Shown here: piece by piece, positions 48,703-56,589 of the stretch
Layout of the letters: each line of letters starts with the position of its first letter
Numbering within the stretch: position 1 is the stretch's first letter
Assembly (NCBI RefSeq): GCF_900101685.1
Contig: NZ_FMZZ01000006.1
Coordinates: 248,001 to 312,000 of the forward strand
Reading direction: 5' to 3'
Source: Actinokineospora iranica
GTDB lineage: Bacteria > Actinomycetota > Actinomycetes > Mycobacteriales > Pseudonocardiaceae
Length of the DNA: 64,000 nt
Translations under genes and position numbers: made by a program
Notes under the pieces: generated by a model
The model's input: the letters and a program-made list of their open reading frames with translations, nothing else
Database searches by the model: none
What the model was told of the DNA's origin: nothing

Positions 48703-49608
48703 CTACTGGGCCCGACTGTGGTCCCGGTTGGACTCTTCTTCCAGCGGCGCCGGTGGCTCGACCAATTCCAGGGACTCCAGGGACTCCGGCACCAACTCGG
48801 CTTCGGCTTCCAACGGCTCCAACAGGTCCACGCTCTGGTTGATCAGGTCCGATGTGCCGCGCAGCTTGCCTGCCAACTGGTCGCGCAGCGCGTCGAGGCG
48901 TTCGACGCGGCCAGTGGCGTCGGTGATGATCCGATCGGCTTCTTCGATGGCCTCACGGACGCGGCGGTTGGCTTCCTCGGTGCTGGTCAGCCGGGCGGTT
49001 TCGATCTCGCGGGCGAGTTCTTCGCGCTTGGCCTTGGTTTCCTGCTGGAACCGCTCCTCGACGCGCTGGCGGTCGCGTTCGGCGAGGTCGTCTATTTCCT
49101 TCTGCCTGCGTTCGGCCTCCGTGGTCATGGCGGCGACCTTGGCCTTGGCCTCGTCCATGATCTTCTTGTGGGCGGCGTGGACCTCGGCGTGCTGGCGGTC
49201 GACCTCGGCCAGCAGGGCCGTGTAGCGCTCGCGCAGGGCGGCTGAGGCGTCTTCCGCCGCCGACCACACCGTCTCGGCCGCGGCCTTCGCGCGGCTGTTG
49301 ATCTCCGATGCCTGCGCCTTGGCCACGACCAGGGACCGGGCCGCCCGCTCGGCCGCGTTGGGGGCGGCCGCAGCCGCGGCGGCGGTGCCGATCTTGTCCA
49401 GGCGCTCGGTCAGGGCGGCGATCTCGCGGCGGGCGAGTTCGAGTTGGCCCGTGGTCTCGTCCAGCCGGACGCGGATCTCGTCGCGCTCGGTGGCGGCGCG
49501 GGCGGCCTCGACCTCCAACCGCTGCACGTGCTGGGTCACCTGGGTCCGGTCGAACCCGTGTCGCACGACCGTGAAAGCCACGGGGTCGCGATCCTGCTGG
49601 GAGGCCAT
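48703..49608 (-). CDS. DivIVA-like coiled-coil protein
   Basis: A 301-residue cytoplasmic protein that is nearly all coiled coil. The N-terminus (AFTVVRHGFDRTQVTQHVQRLE) resembles the DivIVA/Wag31 membrane-targeting segment, where an FxxxxxGYD-type motif precedes the coil. Long heptad regions rich in Ala, Glu and Lys cover 30-265, and an acidic tail with repeated leucine-glutamate units ends the protein. The ATG at 49608 is the only sensible start. Such proteins act in polar growth or cytoskeletal scaffolding; the specific role here is not known. Confidence 0.78.
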   Translation of the reverse strand: MASQQDRDPVAFTVVRHGFDRTQVTQHVQRLEVEAARAATERDEIRVRLDETTGQLELARREIAALTERLDKIGTAAAAAAAPNAAERAARSLVVAKAQASEINSRAKAAAETVWSAAEDASAALRERYTALLAEVDRQHAEVHAAHKKIMDEAKAKVAAMTTEAERRQKEIDDLAERDRQRVEERFQQETKAKREELAREIETARLTSTEEANRRVREAIEEADRIITDATGRVERLDALRDQLAGKLRGTSDLINQSVDLLEPLEAEAELVPESLESLELVEPPAPLEEESNRDHSRAQ

Positions 49609-49676
49609 GGAATGACGGTACCCGGGCCACCACGAACGGCAACACCGCAGCCCGCCGTCCGTGGCCCCGATCAGTC

Positions 49677-50636
49677 CTAATGGGCCAGCGCCACCGGGCC
49701 GGGCACAAAGTCCGGGTCGACCTGATCGGCCAGGTCGCGGCCCGCGCGGTCGCTCGCCCACGCCCGCGCGTTGCGCAGGTGGAACTCGACGGCCTGGCGC
49801 TGGTAGGTGGGCCAGTCCTTCTCGACACCGTCGACCAGGGTCCGCATGGCGCGCAGCGCGTCGCGGTTCTCCGGCTCCAGGGTGTCGATGGGACGCAGGT
49901 CACCGCGCTCGGCGGCGCGCACGTGCGCGGACCGGCCGACCCAGGTGAGCAGGTCGTCGCCGACCTGCTCGCGGAGGAAGTCGAGGTCTTCGCCGTCGCT
50001 GATCTTGTTGCCGACGACCGCGAGGCGCACCCCGAAGTCGCGGGCGTAGCCGAGGTACTGCCGGTAGACGCCGATGCTGCGCACGGTGGGCTCGCACACC
50101 AGGAAGGTGACGTCGAACCGGGTGAACAGGCCGGACGCGAACGAGTCGGCGCCCGCGGTCATGTCGACCACGGCGTACTCCCCCGCCCCGTCGACCATGT
50201 GGTTGAGCAGCAGCTCGACCGCGCCGACCTTGGAGTGGTAGCAGGACACGCCGAGGTCGCCCTCGGTGAACGGCCCGGTGACCGCGAGCCGGATGCCGCC
50301 GACCTCGCGCACGCACTCCCGGTAGACGGGGTTGTCCTCATCGATGCCGACCAGCCGCGACCCGCGTCCGGGCGGGGTCGTCTTGACCATGTCGGAGGTC
50401 GAGAGCACGCGCGGGTTGTCGCCGCGCAGGTAGTCCTTGATGACGGGGAGGTTCGCTCCGAGAGTGGGCATCACCAGGGCCTCCGGCGCGCCGAGGGCGA
50501 CACCGAGGTGCTGGTTGATGTCCGCGTCCAGCGCCAGCATGGCGGGCGCGGGCGTCTCGGCGGCGAGGTGACGGAGGAACAGCGAAGCGAGCGTGGTCTT
50601 GCCGCTGCCGCCCTTGCCGACGAAGGCGATCTTCAC
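49677..50636 (-). CDS. CooC-like P-loop ATPase (MinD/ParA superfamily)
   Basis: A 319-residue ATPase beginning KIAFVGKGGSGKTTLASLF, the deviant Walker A with signature lysine. LALDADINQHLGVALG is the switch region and AVVDMTAGADSF the Walker B part. It is closest to CooC-type proteins that help insert nickel or other metals into enzymes, but no CO dehydrogenase is near. The GTG at 50636 has a GGAG site. A Zur-like sequence lies at 50672-50692, suggesting zinc-responsive control and a metal-related job. Confidence 0.8.
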   Translation of the reverse strand: MKIAFVGKGGSGKTTLASLFLRHLAAETPAPAMLALDADINQHLGVALGAPEALVMPTLGANLPVIKDYLRGDNPRVLSTSDMVKTTPPGRGSRLVGIDEDNPVYRECVREVGGIRLAVTGPFTEGDLGVSCYHSKVGAVELLLNHMVDGAGEYAVVDMTAGADSFASGLFTRFDVTFLVCEPTVRSIGVYRQYLGYARDFGVRLAVVGNKISDGEDLDFLREQVGDDLLTWVGRSAHVRAAERGDLRPIDTLEPENRDALRAMRTLVDGVEKDWPTYQRQAVEFHLRNARAWASDRAGRDLADQVDPDFVPGPVALAH

Positions 50637-50671
50637 GTGAGGTCTCCAGAAGCGAGGAGCTAGGACCTACG

Positions 50672-50692
50672 TATTGGTATCGGTTTTCATTA
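50672..50692 (-). promoter_or_regulatory. Zur-box-like sequence upstream of the CooC-like gene
   Basis: The 21-base segment ends in GGTTTTCATTA, which fits the right half of actinobacterial Zur boxes (palindromes of TAATGAAAA and TTTTCATTA). The left half TATTGGTATC matches 6 of 10 positions of the expected mirror sequence. It is 36 bases before the GTG start. Confidence 0.45.
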
Positions 50693-50728
50693 TCCCAGGC
50701 AAGTCGGTTCACTGAATAGTGGTCAGCC

Positions 50729-51871
50729 CTACTCGGTGATCTGGGCGTTGGGCAGGGCGCGGTAGGCGGCCAGCACGGCCGGGTCTTGCAGCGCCAGCCA
50801 GTCGACGACCTCGCTGTGGGTCGCGCAGACCGTCTCCGCGCGCACGCACACCTCGCCCATGAACCGCTCCGTCGCGGTCATGAACGCGCCACCGGACCAG
50901 TCGTTGAAGTGGTTGCCCACGACCATCGGCGCCCGGTTTCCGTTATACGCGGCCTGGTAAGCGCGCTGGTAGGTCTCCAGGGTGATCCGGGCGAACTCCT
51001 CCGCCCGGGCGGGCTCGTCCTTGCCTCGGCTGAGCAGGAACCAGAAGTTGTAGTCCATCATGATCGCGTGCCGGAACCCCGCGGCGGGCACCCGCACGCT
51101 CGGCAACGGGAACTCCCACAGGCCGTCCCGCCGCGTCGGCCAAGCCATGCCGTCGGTGACCTGGCTGGAGTCGTAAGTCATACCGCGCGCGGTCAGCGCG
51201 GGCGCCAACTGGTCGAAGCGGCCCTCCAGGCACGGCGTGCGCCCGCCCTTGACGGCGTCCCGGTCGATCCGCAGGCCGAGGGCTTCCGCGCGGTCGAGGA
51301 AGGTGAAGAACTGGTCGAGTTCGCTGGTCCACTGGGCGGTGTCCCACCGGCCGACGCTGGGCTCCGCGCCCCGGCAGAAGTGTCCGTTGTAGTGGGTGCC
51401 GATCTCGTGTCCGTCGGCGACGGCGGTGTTCAGGTCGCCGACGAGGGCGCGAACGTTCTCCTCGGACCCGCCGAAGGTGATCGTGGCGCGGCCGGGCCGG
51501 TGGCCGGGTCCGGTGTAGTCGGTCTTCTGTGAATCGGTGAGCAGGTAGATCCCGGAGAGGAATGCGGAGAAGTGCGCGTCGACGTCGCTCGCCACCCGCA
51601 GGAAGCGCTGCCAGTGCTGGTGGGAACCCGCGCCGTCGAAGGAGAACAACACGAACTGGGGCGGTCTCTCACCGGGGACCAGTTTGCGCATCCAGGCCGC
51701 GGGACTCGCCGCGCCCTGGGGGACCGAGGTGCCCGGCACGGTGCGGGGGCCGCTGTCGGGCCGGATCGCGGGAGGGCCGCCGTCGGGCCGGATCGTGCCG
51801 AGCACCACCAACACGATGAAGGTCACCACCAGTCCCAGACCGATGCCGATGGTGTCCCAACGTCTGCTCAT
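50729..51871 (-). CDS. Polysaccharide deacetylase-like exported protein
   Basis: A 380-residue protein with an N-terminal membrane helix (IGIGLGLVVTFIVLVVLG) and an extracellular domain. FVLFSFDGAGSHQHW and DGHEIGTHYNGHFC match the beta strand and His-containing motifs of NodB-fold deacetylases, although the usual DDG is FDG here, so catalytic activity is not certain. WEFPLPSVRVP and MMDYNFWF follow. The ATG at 51871 has a GGGAG site. It probably modifies a cell envelope polymer. It is upstream of the CooC-like gene but separated by the Zur-like site. Confidence 0.75.
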   Translation of the reverse strand: MSRRWDTIGIGLGLVVTFIVLVVLGTIRPDGGPPAIRPDSGPRTVPGTSVPQGAASPAAWMRKLVPGERPPQFVLFSFDGAGSHQHWQRFLRVASDVDAHFSAFLSGIYLLTDSQKTDYTGPGHRPGRATITFGGSEENVRALVGDLNTAVADGHEIGTHYNGHFCRGAEPSVGRWDTAQWTSELDQFFTFLDRAEALGLRIDRDAVKGGRTPCLEGRFDQLAPALTARGMTYDSSQVTDGMAWPTRRDGLWEFPLPSVRVPAAGFRHAIMMDYNFWFLLSRGKDEPARAEEFARITLETYQRAYQAAYNGNRAPMVVGNHFNDWSGGAFMTATERFMGEVCVRAETVCATHSEVVDWLALQDPAVLAAYRALPNAQITE

Positions 51872-51979
51872 CGTGTCTCCCACCAGGGTTTGCGGCTTTT
51901 CCTCCCCGAACGGATAGACGCCTTCACCGAGAGCGCGTCGCCCTCGGCCGCTCTTACGCTGTAGCGGGCTCTTATGCCG

Positions 51980-52020
51980 GAACCGCTGTTACTGCGGAAC
52001 CGCTGTTACTGCGGAACCGC
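51980..52020. repeat. 17-bp tandem repeat across the sortase stop codon
   Basis: Two exact copies of AACCGCTGTTACTGCGG followed by a partial third (AACCGC) span the sortase gene 3' end. The unit contains the stop codon TAA on the minus strand, so duplication of the last codons is the likely origin. Confidence 0.8.
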
Positions 52021-52755
52021 GATCACGACGCGGTTCGACTCGTACCCGTCCTGCCCGCCGACCCACTGGCCGCCACAGGTGACCAGCACCAGTCGGTGCG
52101 GGCCCGCCTGACCGAAGAACTCTTCGGCGCGGTGCGGCAGGTCGTGCTTGGCGACGGTCTCCACGCGCGAGACGCGGTACCGCCAGGGACGCCCCTCCGC
52201 GTCCACAACGGACACGGTATCGCCCTCGCGCGCATCCCACAGTTCGGCGAACGGGCCCGTCTGGCCCTTCCAGTTGACGTGCCCGGCGAACACCGTCGCC
52301 CCGGTGGGCGCGTCGAGCCCGGCGCCCCACCAGGTCGCCTCCCGCACCCCGCCGGGGACCGGGAGGGTGGCGTCGGCGTCGAGTTCCTTGCGGATCAGGG
52401 TCGCCGTGCCGCCCTTGGCCAGCCGGACCGTGCCGGGGCGCTGCCCGGACGGCTTGGGCGCGACGGGCGCGGGGGCGGCCGCCGGGACGGGCGGCGGGGC
52501 CTGCTGCGGAGCAGGCGCCTGCGGGACGGGCGCTTCCGGCGCGGGCTTGATCCGCAGGCGCAGGCTCTCCGCGACCGCGCCGCTCATCGCGGCGGCGTTG
52601 CGGACCTCGGCGAGGGAGACCGCGGCCGCCCCGGCGAAGGGAAGCCCGCTCACCCGTTCCGGGACGGCGAAGGTCAGCGCCGTCACCGCGACGACGAGCA
52701 GCCCCGCCCCGCCCGCGACCGCGGGCGGGGCGAACCTCGAACCTCGGTGGGCCAT
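52006..52755 (-). CDS. Class F sortase
   Basis: A 249-residue sortase with an N-terminal membrane helix (about 15-32), a proline/alanine-rich linker (70-105) and a C-terminal catalytic domain. The triad is His 159 in VFAGHVNW, Cys 227 in VLVTCGG and Arg 242 in YESNRVV. Class F enzymes of actinobacteria attach surface proteins to the wall. The ATG at 52755 lies 4 bases after the stop of the surface protein gene, so that protein is its probable substrate. The final codons are duplicated in the 17-bp tandem repeat. Confidence 0.88.
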   Translation of the reverse strand: MAHRGSRFAPPAVAGGAGLLVVAVTALTFAVPERVSGLPFAGAAAVSLAEVRNAAAMSGAVAESLRLRIKPAPEAPVPQAPAPQQAPPPVPAAAPAPVAPKPSGQRPGTVRLAKGGTATLIRKELDADATLPVPGGVREATWWGAGLDAPTGATVFAGHVNWKGQTGPFAELWDAREGDTVSVVDAEGRPWRYRVSRVETVAKHDLPHRAEEFFGQAGPHRLVLVTCGGQWVGGQDGYESNRVVIAVPQ

Positions 52756-52759
52756 GCCG

Positions 52760-54217
52760 CTAGTGCCCCCAGTCCTTGCGCATCCGGCGGCCGACCACCT
52801 GCGGCCCGCGGGCCCGTCGCACGATCGTGGCTCCGGTGCCCGCCGCGAGCAGCAGCAGCGCGCTCAGCGCGACCAGCAGGCCGGTGGACGGCCCGCCGTC
52901 GTCGAGCACGGCGGCCGCGAGGGCCGGGGTGTCACCCGCCGGGATTGTCTGCGGCACGGTAGGCACGTTCGGCTTGTTGACCAGCTTCACGGCAAGCGTG
53001 CCGCCCGGTTCCACGTTCCCGCACGCCGACGGCGGGGCCGCCGGGTCGAACGCCTGCTCGTAGCCCGGCGGCGCGGCGACCTCGGTGACGCAGATCTCCT
53101 GCGGGGTCCTCAGGTTCGGCACGTCGGCCGTGCCGTCCGCGCCGGTCACCACGACCAGCGGCTTGGTGTCCTCGCCGACGAGCGGCTTGCCGTCCTGGGC
53201 GACCGCGGGGGCGGTCTTGTCGGCCGCGGTGATCCGCAGGGAAACCCCGGCGATGCCCTTGCCGGTCTTCTCGTCGGTCTTGGTCACCTTGGCCGCGCCC
53301 GGGGCGGTCACCGCGGTGGTCTTGCTCTCGGCGGTGAGCTCCTTCTCGCCGCCGGTGCTCACCACACGCTGGGTGTTGACCTGGACGGCCTGCTGCACGA
53401 CCGGGCGGTCGGCGGGGCTGGCCAGGCTGATCTTCACGGACGGGTTCGGCCCGGTCGGGATGACCTCCAGCGCGACACCGCTGCCGTCGTCCTTGGTGGG
53501 GACTGTCAGCGTGCTCTTACCGCCGGAGGTGGCGTCGGTGAGCGTGATGGTCACGGGGACCTTGGCCACACCCTTGTCCGCGGCGTTGCGGACCTCGATC
53601 GTCCAGGTGTCGGGGGTGCCGATGATCTGCGGCTTGGCAGGCTTGGTGATCGCCGTCGTCCACGGGCCGTGGTTGGCGCTGGCGTCCTCCTTGAGCCGGT
53701 CGACCGCGGCCTTGGCGGACGCGGGCAGCTTGTCCAGGTGGTACTGGGCGTTGTAGGCGATCGTGCGGAAGTCGTTGGTCGGGGCGAGCTGGTCGGGGTG
53801 CAGCGGCGCCGCGGTCCACTGGTGCAGCAGGTGGGCCAGGGCAGCGGACTCGTCCGCGCTCTTGGTGTTCGTGTAGCGCAAGAGGAGATAAGAGATGTCG
53901 GCCGCGACGGCGGGCTTCAGCTCGGTGCCCCACTTGGTCTTGAGCGGCTCGCCCGGGTGGTACTGCTCGTCGGAGTCGGGCGCGTGGTGCGCGTACTGGA
54001 CGCACCACACCTGCTTCCCGCCGACCATGTAGGAGCCGAGCCAGTCCGAGGCGTCGGGGTTGCCCTGGTACGGCTGGGCGGGGGCGGTCTCGTAGCCCAG
54101 CCCGTTCTGGATTTCGGCGGTGGCGGTCGGCGCGCCGACCGCGAGGAAGACCGCGGCCAGCGTCGCGACGCCCGCTGCCCCCGCGGTCAGGCGCGCGCCC
54201 AGTGTGGTTCGCCCCAT
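52760..54217 (-). CDS. Surface protein with thioester-like and SpaA-like domains, probable sortase substrate
   Basis: A 485-residue exported protein. The signal peptide is cleaved near PTATA (34). Residues 35-170 resemble a thioester adhesin domain: Cys 72 in VWCVQYAHH and Gln 133 in LLHQW are candidate cross-linking residues. The middle has immunoglobulin-like segments (VPVTITLTDATSGG). A prealbumin/CNA-B-like region has TPQEICVTEVAAPPGYE. The C-terminus is a hydrophobic helix followed by RRARG and a basic tail, as in sortase substrates, but the usual LPxTG is replaced by GPSTG. The sortase gene follows after 4 bases. ATG at 54217. Confidence 0.78.
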   Translation of the reverse strand: MGRTTLGARLTAGAAGVATLAAVFLAVGAPTATAEIQNGLGYETAPAQPYQGNPDASDWLGSYMVGGKQVWCVQYAHHAPDSDEQYHPGEPLKTKWGTELKPAVAADISYLLLRYTNTKSADESAALAHLLHQWTAAPLHPDQLAPTNDFRTIAYNAQYHLDKLPASAKAAVDRLKEDASANHGPWTTAITKPAKPQIIGTPDTWTIEVRNAADKGVAKVPVTITLTDATSGGKSTLTVPTKDDGSGVALEVIPTGPNPSVKISLASPADRPVVQQAVQVNTQRVVSTGGEKELTAESKTTAVTAPGAAKVTKTDEKTGKGIAGVSLRITAADKTAPAVAQDGKPLVGEDTKPLVVVTGADGTADVPNLRTPQEICVTEVAAPPGYEQAFDPAAPPSACGNVEPGGTLAVKLVNKPNVPTVPQTIPAGDTPALAAAVLDDGGPSTGLLVALSALLLLAAGTGATIVRRARGPQVVGRRMRKDWGH

Positions 54218-54322
54218 TGTGTAGTCCGCTCCTTGCCGCGCGTCGGCAGCGCACGCCGTCCGCGCCTGGTGTCCCTGACGATCCCGGTGGCGCGAACCGA
54301 GGGCCGGGGAGACGTGGGCCAC

Positions 54323-54600
54323 GTCACGTGACCGTGTGGACACTCAGCGCGCACCGTGGCCGAGCCTTGTTGCTCTTGGCCAGGCCCGCAACCCTCCATT
54401 GGGAGGATTCACCCGTCCCGCGCGCGGCGGCATCGCCCCCGGTCGGACCCACCAAAGGTCACAGTTGCCGCCCGAAGGGAGTAATCACCGCTGCTCCACG
54501 CCCTGCCTTGGTTACGCTGAGCGTCATCAGTGGATCGAGACCGGGCATCCCAGGTTCCGAATCGGCGGCGTCGCCGGTGTGGGTAAAGTGTGTTTTACCC
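54323..54600. promoter_or_regulatory. Divergent regulatory region with three palindromes
   Basis: The 452-base gap between the surface protein gene and the BI-1 gene has no gene. It holds GTCACGTGAC (54323-54332), CCTCC-ATTG-GGAGG (54393-54406) and GGGTAAA-GTGTGT-TTTACCC (54581-54600), the last 69 bases before the BI-1 GTG. These could be operators; the proteins that bind them are unknown. Confidence 0.4.
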
Positions 54601-54669
54601 AACGGGAACCGGTCAGCCGGGTCGATCGTTGAACCCGTGCAAGGCGCCATTCAGGCCCAGGAGGATCAG

Positions 54670-55494
54670 GTGCGCTCTACCAGCAACCCCGCGTTCCGCA
54701 ACCTGCCGAACAGCGGTTACGGCTCGTACGCCGGCTTCCAACCCCAGGCCCAGGGCTACCAGCAGCCGGGTCCCCCCGGATACGGCGGCTACGGCGCTGC
54801 GCCAGCGGCGGCCAGCGACCGTCCCATGACCGTGGACGACGTGGTCGTCAAGACCGCGATGACCCTGGGCACCGCACTGCTGACGGGCATCATCACCGCG
54901 ATGGCGGTGCTGGGCGGGTCCATCAGCCCGTACCCCCCGATGATCGGTGGCCTGATCGTCGGCCTGGTGCTGTCGCTGGTCATCATCTTCAAGAAGACGC
55001 CCAACCCGGCCCTTGTCCTCGCTTACTCCGCCGCCGAGGGCGTTTTCCTCGGCGCGATCACCGGCGTGTTCGAGGCCCTGCTCCCTGGAAACGGCATCGC
55101 CCTCCAGGCCGTCCTCGGCACCGCCCTGGTGTTCATCACCATGCTGGTGGTCTACAAGACCGGCGCGATCAAGGTCACCCCGAAGCTCACCAAGTGGATC
55201 ATCGGCGCCACCATGGGCGCGGCTGGCCTCATGCTGGTGAACCTGCTCCTGTCGATGTTCGGCGTGAACCTGGGCCTGCGTGACGCCGGTCCGCTCGGCA
55301 TCGGCATCTCCCTGCTGTTCATCGGCATCGCCGCGTTCAACTTCCTGCTCGACTTCGACATGGCGGACCAGATGATCCGCAGCGGCACCCCGTCGAAGTG
55401 GGCCTGGTACGTCGCCTTCGGCCTGATGACCACCCTGGTCTGGCTGTACCTGGAGATCCTGCGCCTGCTCTACATGCTCCAGAGCAGCGACTGA
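54670..55494 (+). CDS. Bax inhibitor-1/YccA family membrane protein
   Basis: A 274-residue protein. The first 55 residues are a soluble glutamine/proline/glycine-rich stretch (QPQAQGYQQPG), followed by seven predicted membrane helices with the BI-1 pattern, including FKKTPNPALVLAYSAAEGVFLGAITG and a C-terminal LDFDMADQMI that carries the conserved acidic residues. The GTG at 54670 has a CAGGAGG site. BI-1 relatives are calcium/proton leak channels or quality-control partners. Transcribed alone, with a strong terminator. Confidence 0.9.
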   Translation: MRSTSNPAFRNLPNSGYGSYAGFQPQAQGYQQPGPPGYGGYGAAPAAASDRPMTVDDVVVKTAMTLGTALLTGIITAMAVLGGSISPYPPMIGGLIVGLVLSLVIIFKKTPNPALVLAYSAAEGVFLGAITGVFEALLPGNGIALQAVLGTALVFITMLVVYKTGAIKVTPKLTKWIIGATMGAAGLMLVNLLLSMFGVNLGLRDAGPLGIGISLLFIGIAAFNFLLDFDMADQMIRSGTPSKWAWYVAFGLMTTLVWLYLEILRLLYMLQSSD

Positions 55495-55514
55495 CCCAAC
55501 TGACACCAGCCCCA

Positions 55515-55553
55515 CAGAGGCCCGCCTTCGCCCCTCGCGAAGGCGGGCTTCTG
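55515..55553 (+). terminator. Terminator after the BI-1 gene
   Basis: A 16-bp stem (one G-U pair) with a 7-base loop, beginning CAGAGGCCCGCC, 20 bases after the stop. The arm shares ACAGAGGCCCGC with the terminators at 6456 and 41495. Confidence 0.85.
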
Positions 55554-55606
55554 CCTTTCCCCCAAGCCCAAACCCCAAGCCCCGCCCACCCCAGCCCCAC
55601 GCCAGG

Positions 55607-55757
55607 TGCTCGATGGGGTTGGAGTGGTTTCTTCTGGGGCGAAGGAAGATCGCTAAGCTGGCTTCGCACGTGTGAGGCCGAAGGCTTCCCACCCGTCTTT
55701 CACACGGCGGTCTTCCTTCGTAGGGGCCCCGAAGAAACCACTCCACCCCATCGAGCA
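55607..55757. repeat. MITE-like palindromic element, copy 2
   Basis: A 151-bp element that is nearly the reverse complement of copy 1 (39099-39246). It has the same TGCTCGAT and ATCGAGCA ends, the same GGAGTGGTTTCTTC and GAAGGAAGATCGC arms, and a similar unpaired centre with CTTCCCACC. It lies between the convergent BI-1 and hydrolase genes without touching either. Small differences at the arms show the two copies have diverged. Confidence 0.8.
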
Positions 55758-55782
55758 GACCCACGAGAGCCCGAGAAGCCCA

Positions 55783-56577
55783 TCACACAAGCCGAGCATC
55801 CCGACAAGTCTCCAAGATCAGATCCGCCACTCGCCCCGGATCGTCGCTCATCGGAACATGCCCGCACCCCCGCAGCGACACATGCCGGGCAGCGGGCAGC
55901 AGTTCCGCCGCCCGACGGGCCTGCCGAGGCCACAGCACCCGGTCCCGACTCCCCCAGGCGACCGTCACCGGCACCGCGGGCGGCGGGCAGGCGAACACAT
56001 AATCAGCCCCACCCGCGGCGATGACAGCGTCAAAGCCCGGCGCGGCCACCATCGCGGCCATGTCGGCGAGCATCACCTCGGCACTGATCACGCCAGGCTT
56101 CCCGAACAGAACGCTGCCACCGAGAACCCGCACCAGCTTCCGCTGGACCAGCGCCTCGCGCAGCGGGGCCCGCGCCGTCAGCCGCACCGCTCGGAGAACT
56201 CGGATACCCCAGGCCCGCCCGCGCGGGGTCCAGAACCCGGCAGGCGAGAACGCGGTCGCCGACGCGGCCAGTCCACGGGAAGCCATCTCCAGCGCCAGCA
56301 TCCCGCCTAGCGAGTTGCCCGCGAGGTGCGGTCGCCCGATCCCGAGATCCGCGAAGACCTCCCCGAGCGCCCCGATCATCCCGTCGACGTCATGCGTCCG
56401 GTCCGGCGGCAGCGCCGGGGACGCCCCGAAGCCGGGCAGGTCGACGGCGATGACGTCGTGCCGCTCGGCGAGCCGGTCGAGCACCGGTTCCCAGGCCTGC
56501 CAGCGGTGTCCGATGCCGTGCAGCAGCACCAGCGGGCTGCCCTGGCCGCGCCGGTCGTAGGCGACCTCGATGGTCAT
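55783..56577 (-). CDS. Alpha/beta hydrolase
   Basis: A 264-residue serine hydrolase. LVLLHGIGHRWQAWEPV provides the oxyanion region, the nucleophile serine is in AGNSLGGMLALE, and the catalytic His in RGCGHVPMSDDPG. Length and pattern match lipases/esterases of the alpha/beta-hydrolase 1 group. The ATG at 56577 is 12 bases after the reductase gene, so it is the last gene of the redox operon. It may release or trim the acyl substrate of the pathway. Confidence 0.88.
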   Translation of the reverse strand: MTIEVAYDRRGQGSPLVLLHGIGHRWQAWEPVLDRLAERHDVIAVDLPGFGASPALPPDRTHDVDGMIGALGEVFADLGIGRPHLAGNSLGGMLALEMASRGLAASATAFSPAGFWTPRGRAWGIRVLRAVRLTARAPLREALVQRKLVRVLGGSVLFGKPGVISAEVMLADMAAMVAAPGFDAVIAAGGADYVFACPPPAVPVTVAWGSRDRVLWPRQARRAAELLPAARHVSLRGCGHVPMSDDPGRVADLILETCRDARLV

Positions 56578-56589
56578 GGGGACTTCCCT

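Noticed and set aside
52148-54331. 727-codon plus-strand frame opposite the surface protein and sortase genes
   Set aside because: Arginine/valine/glycine-rich antisense reading without a start signal.
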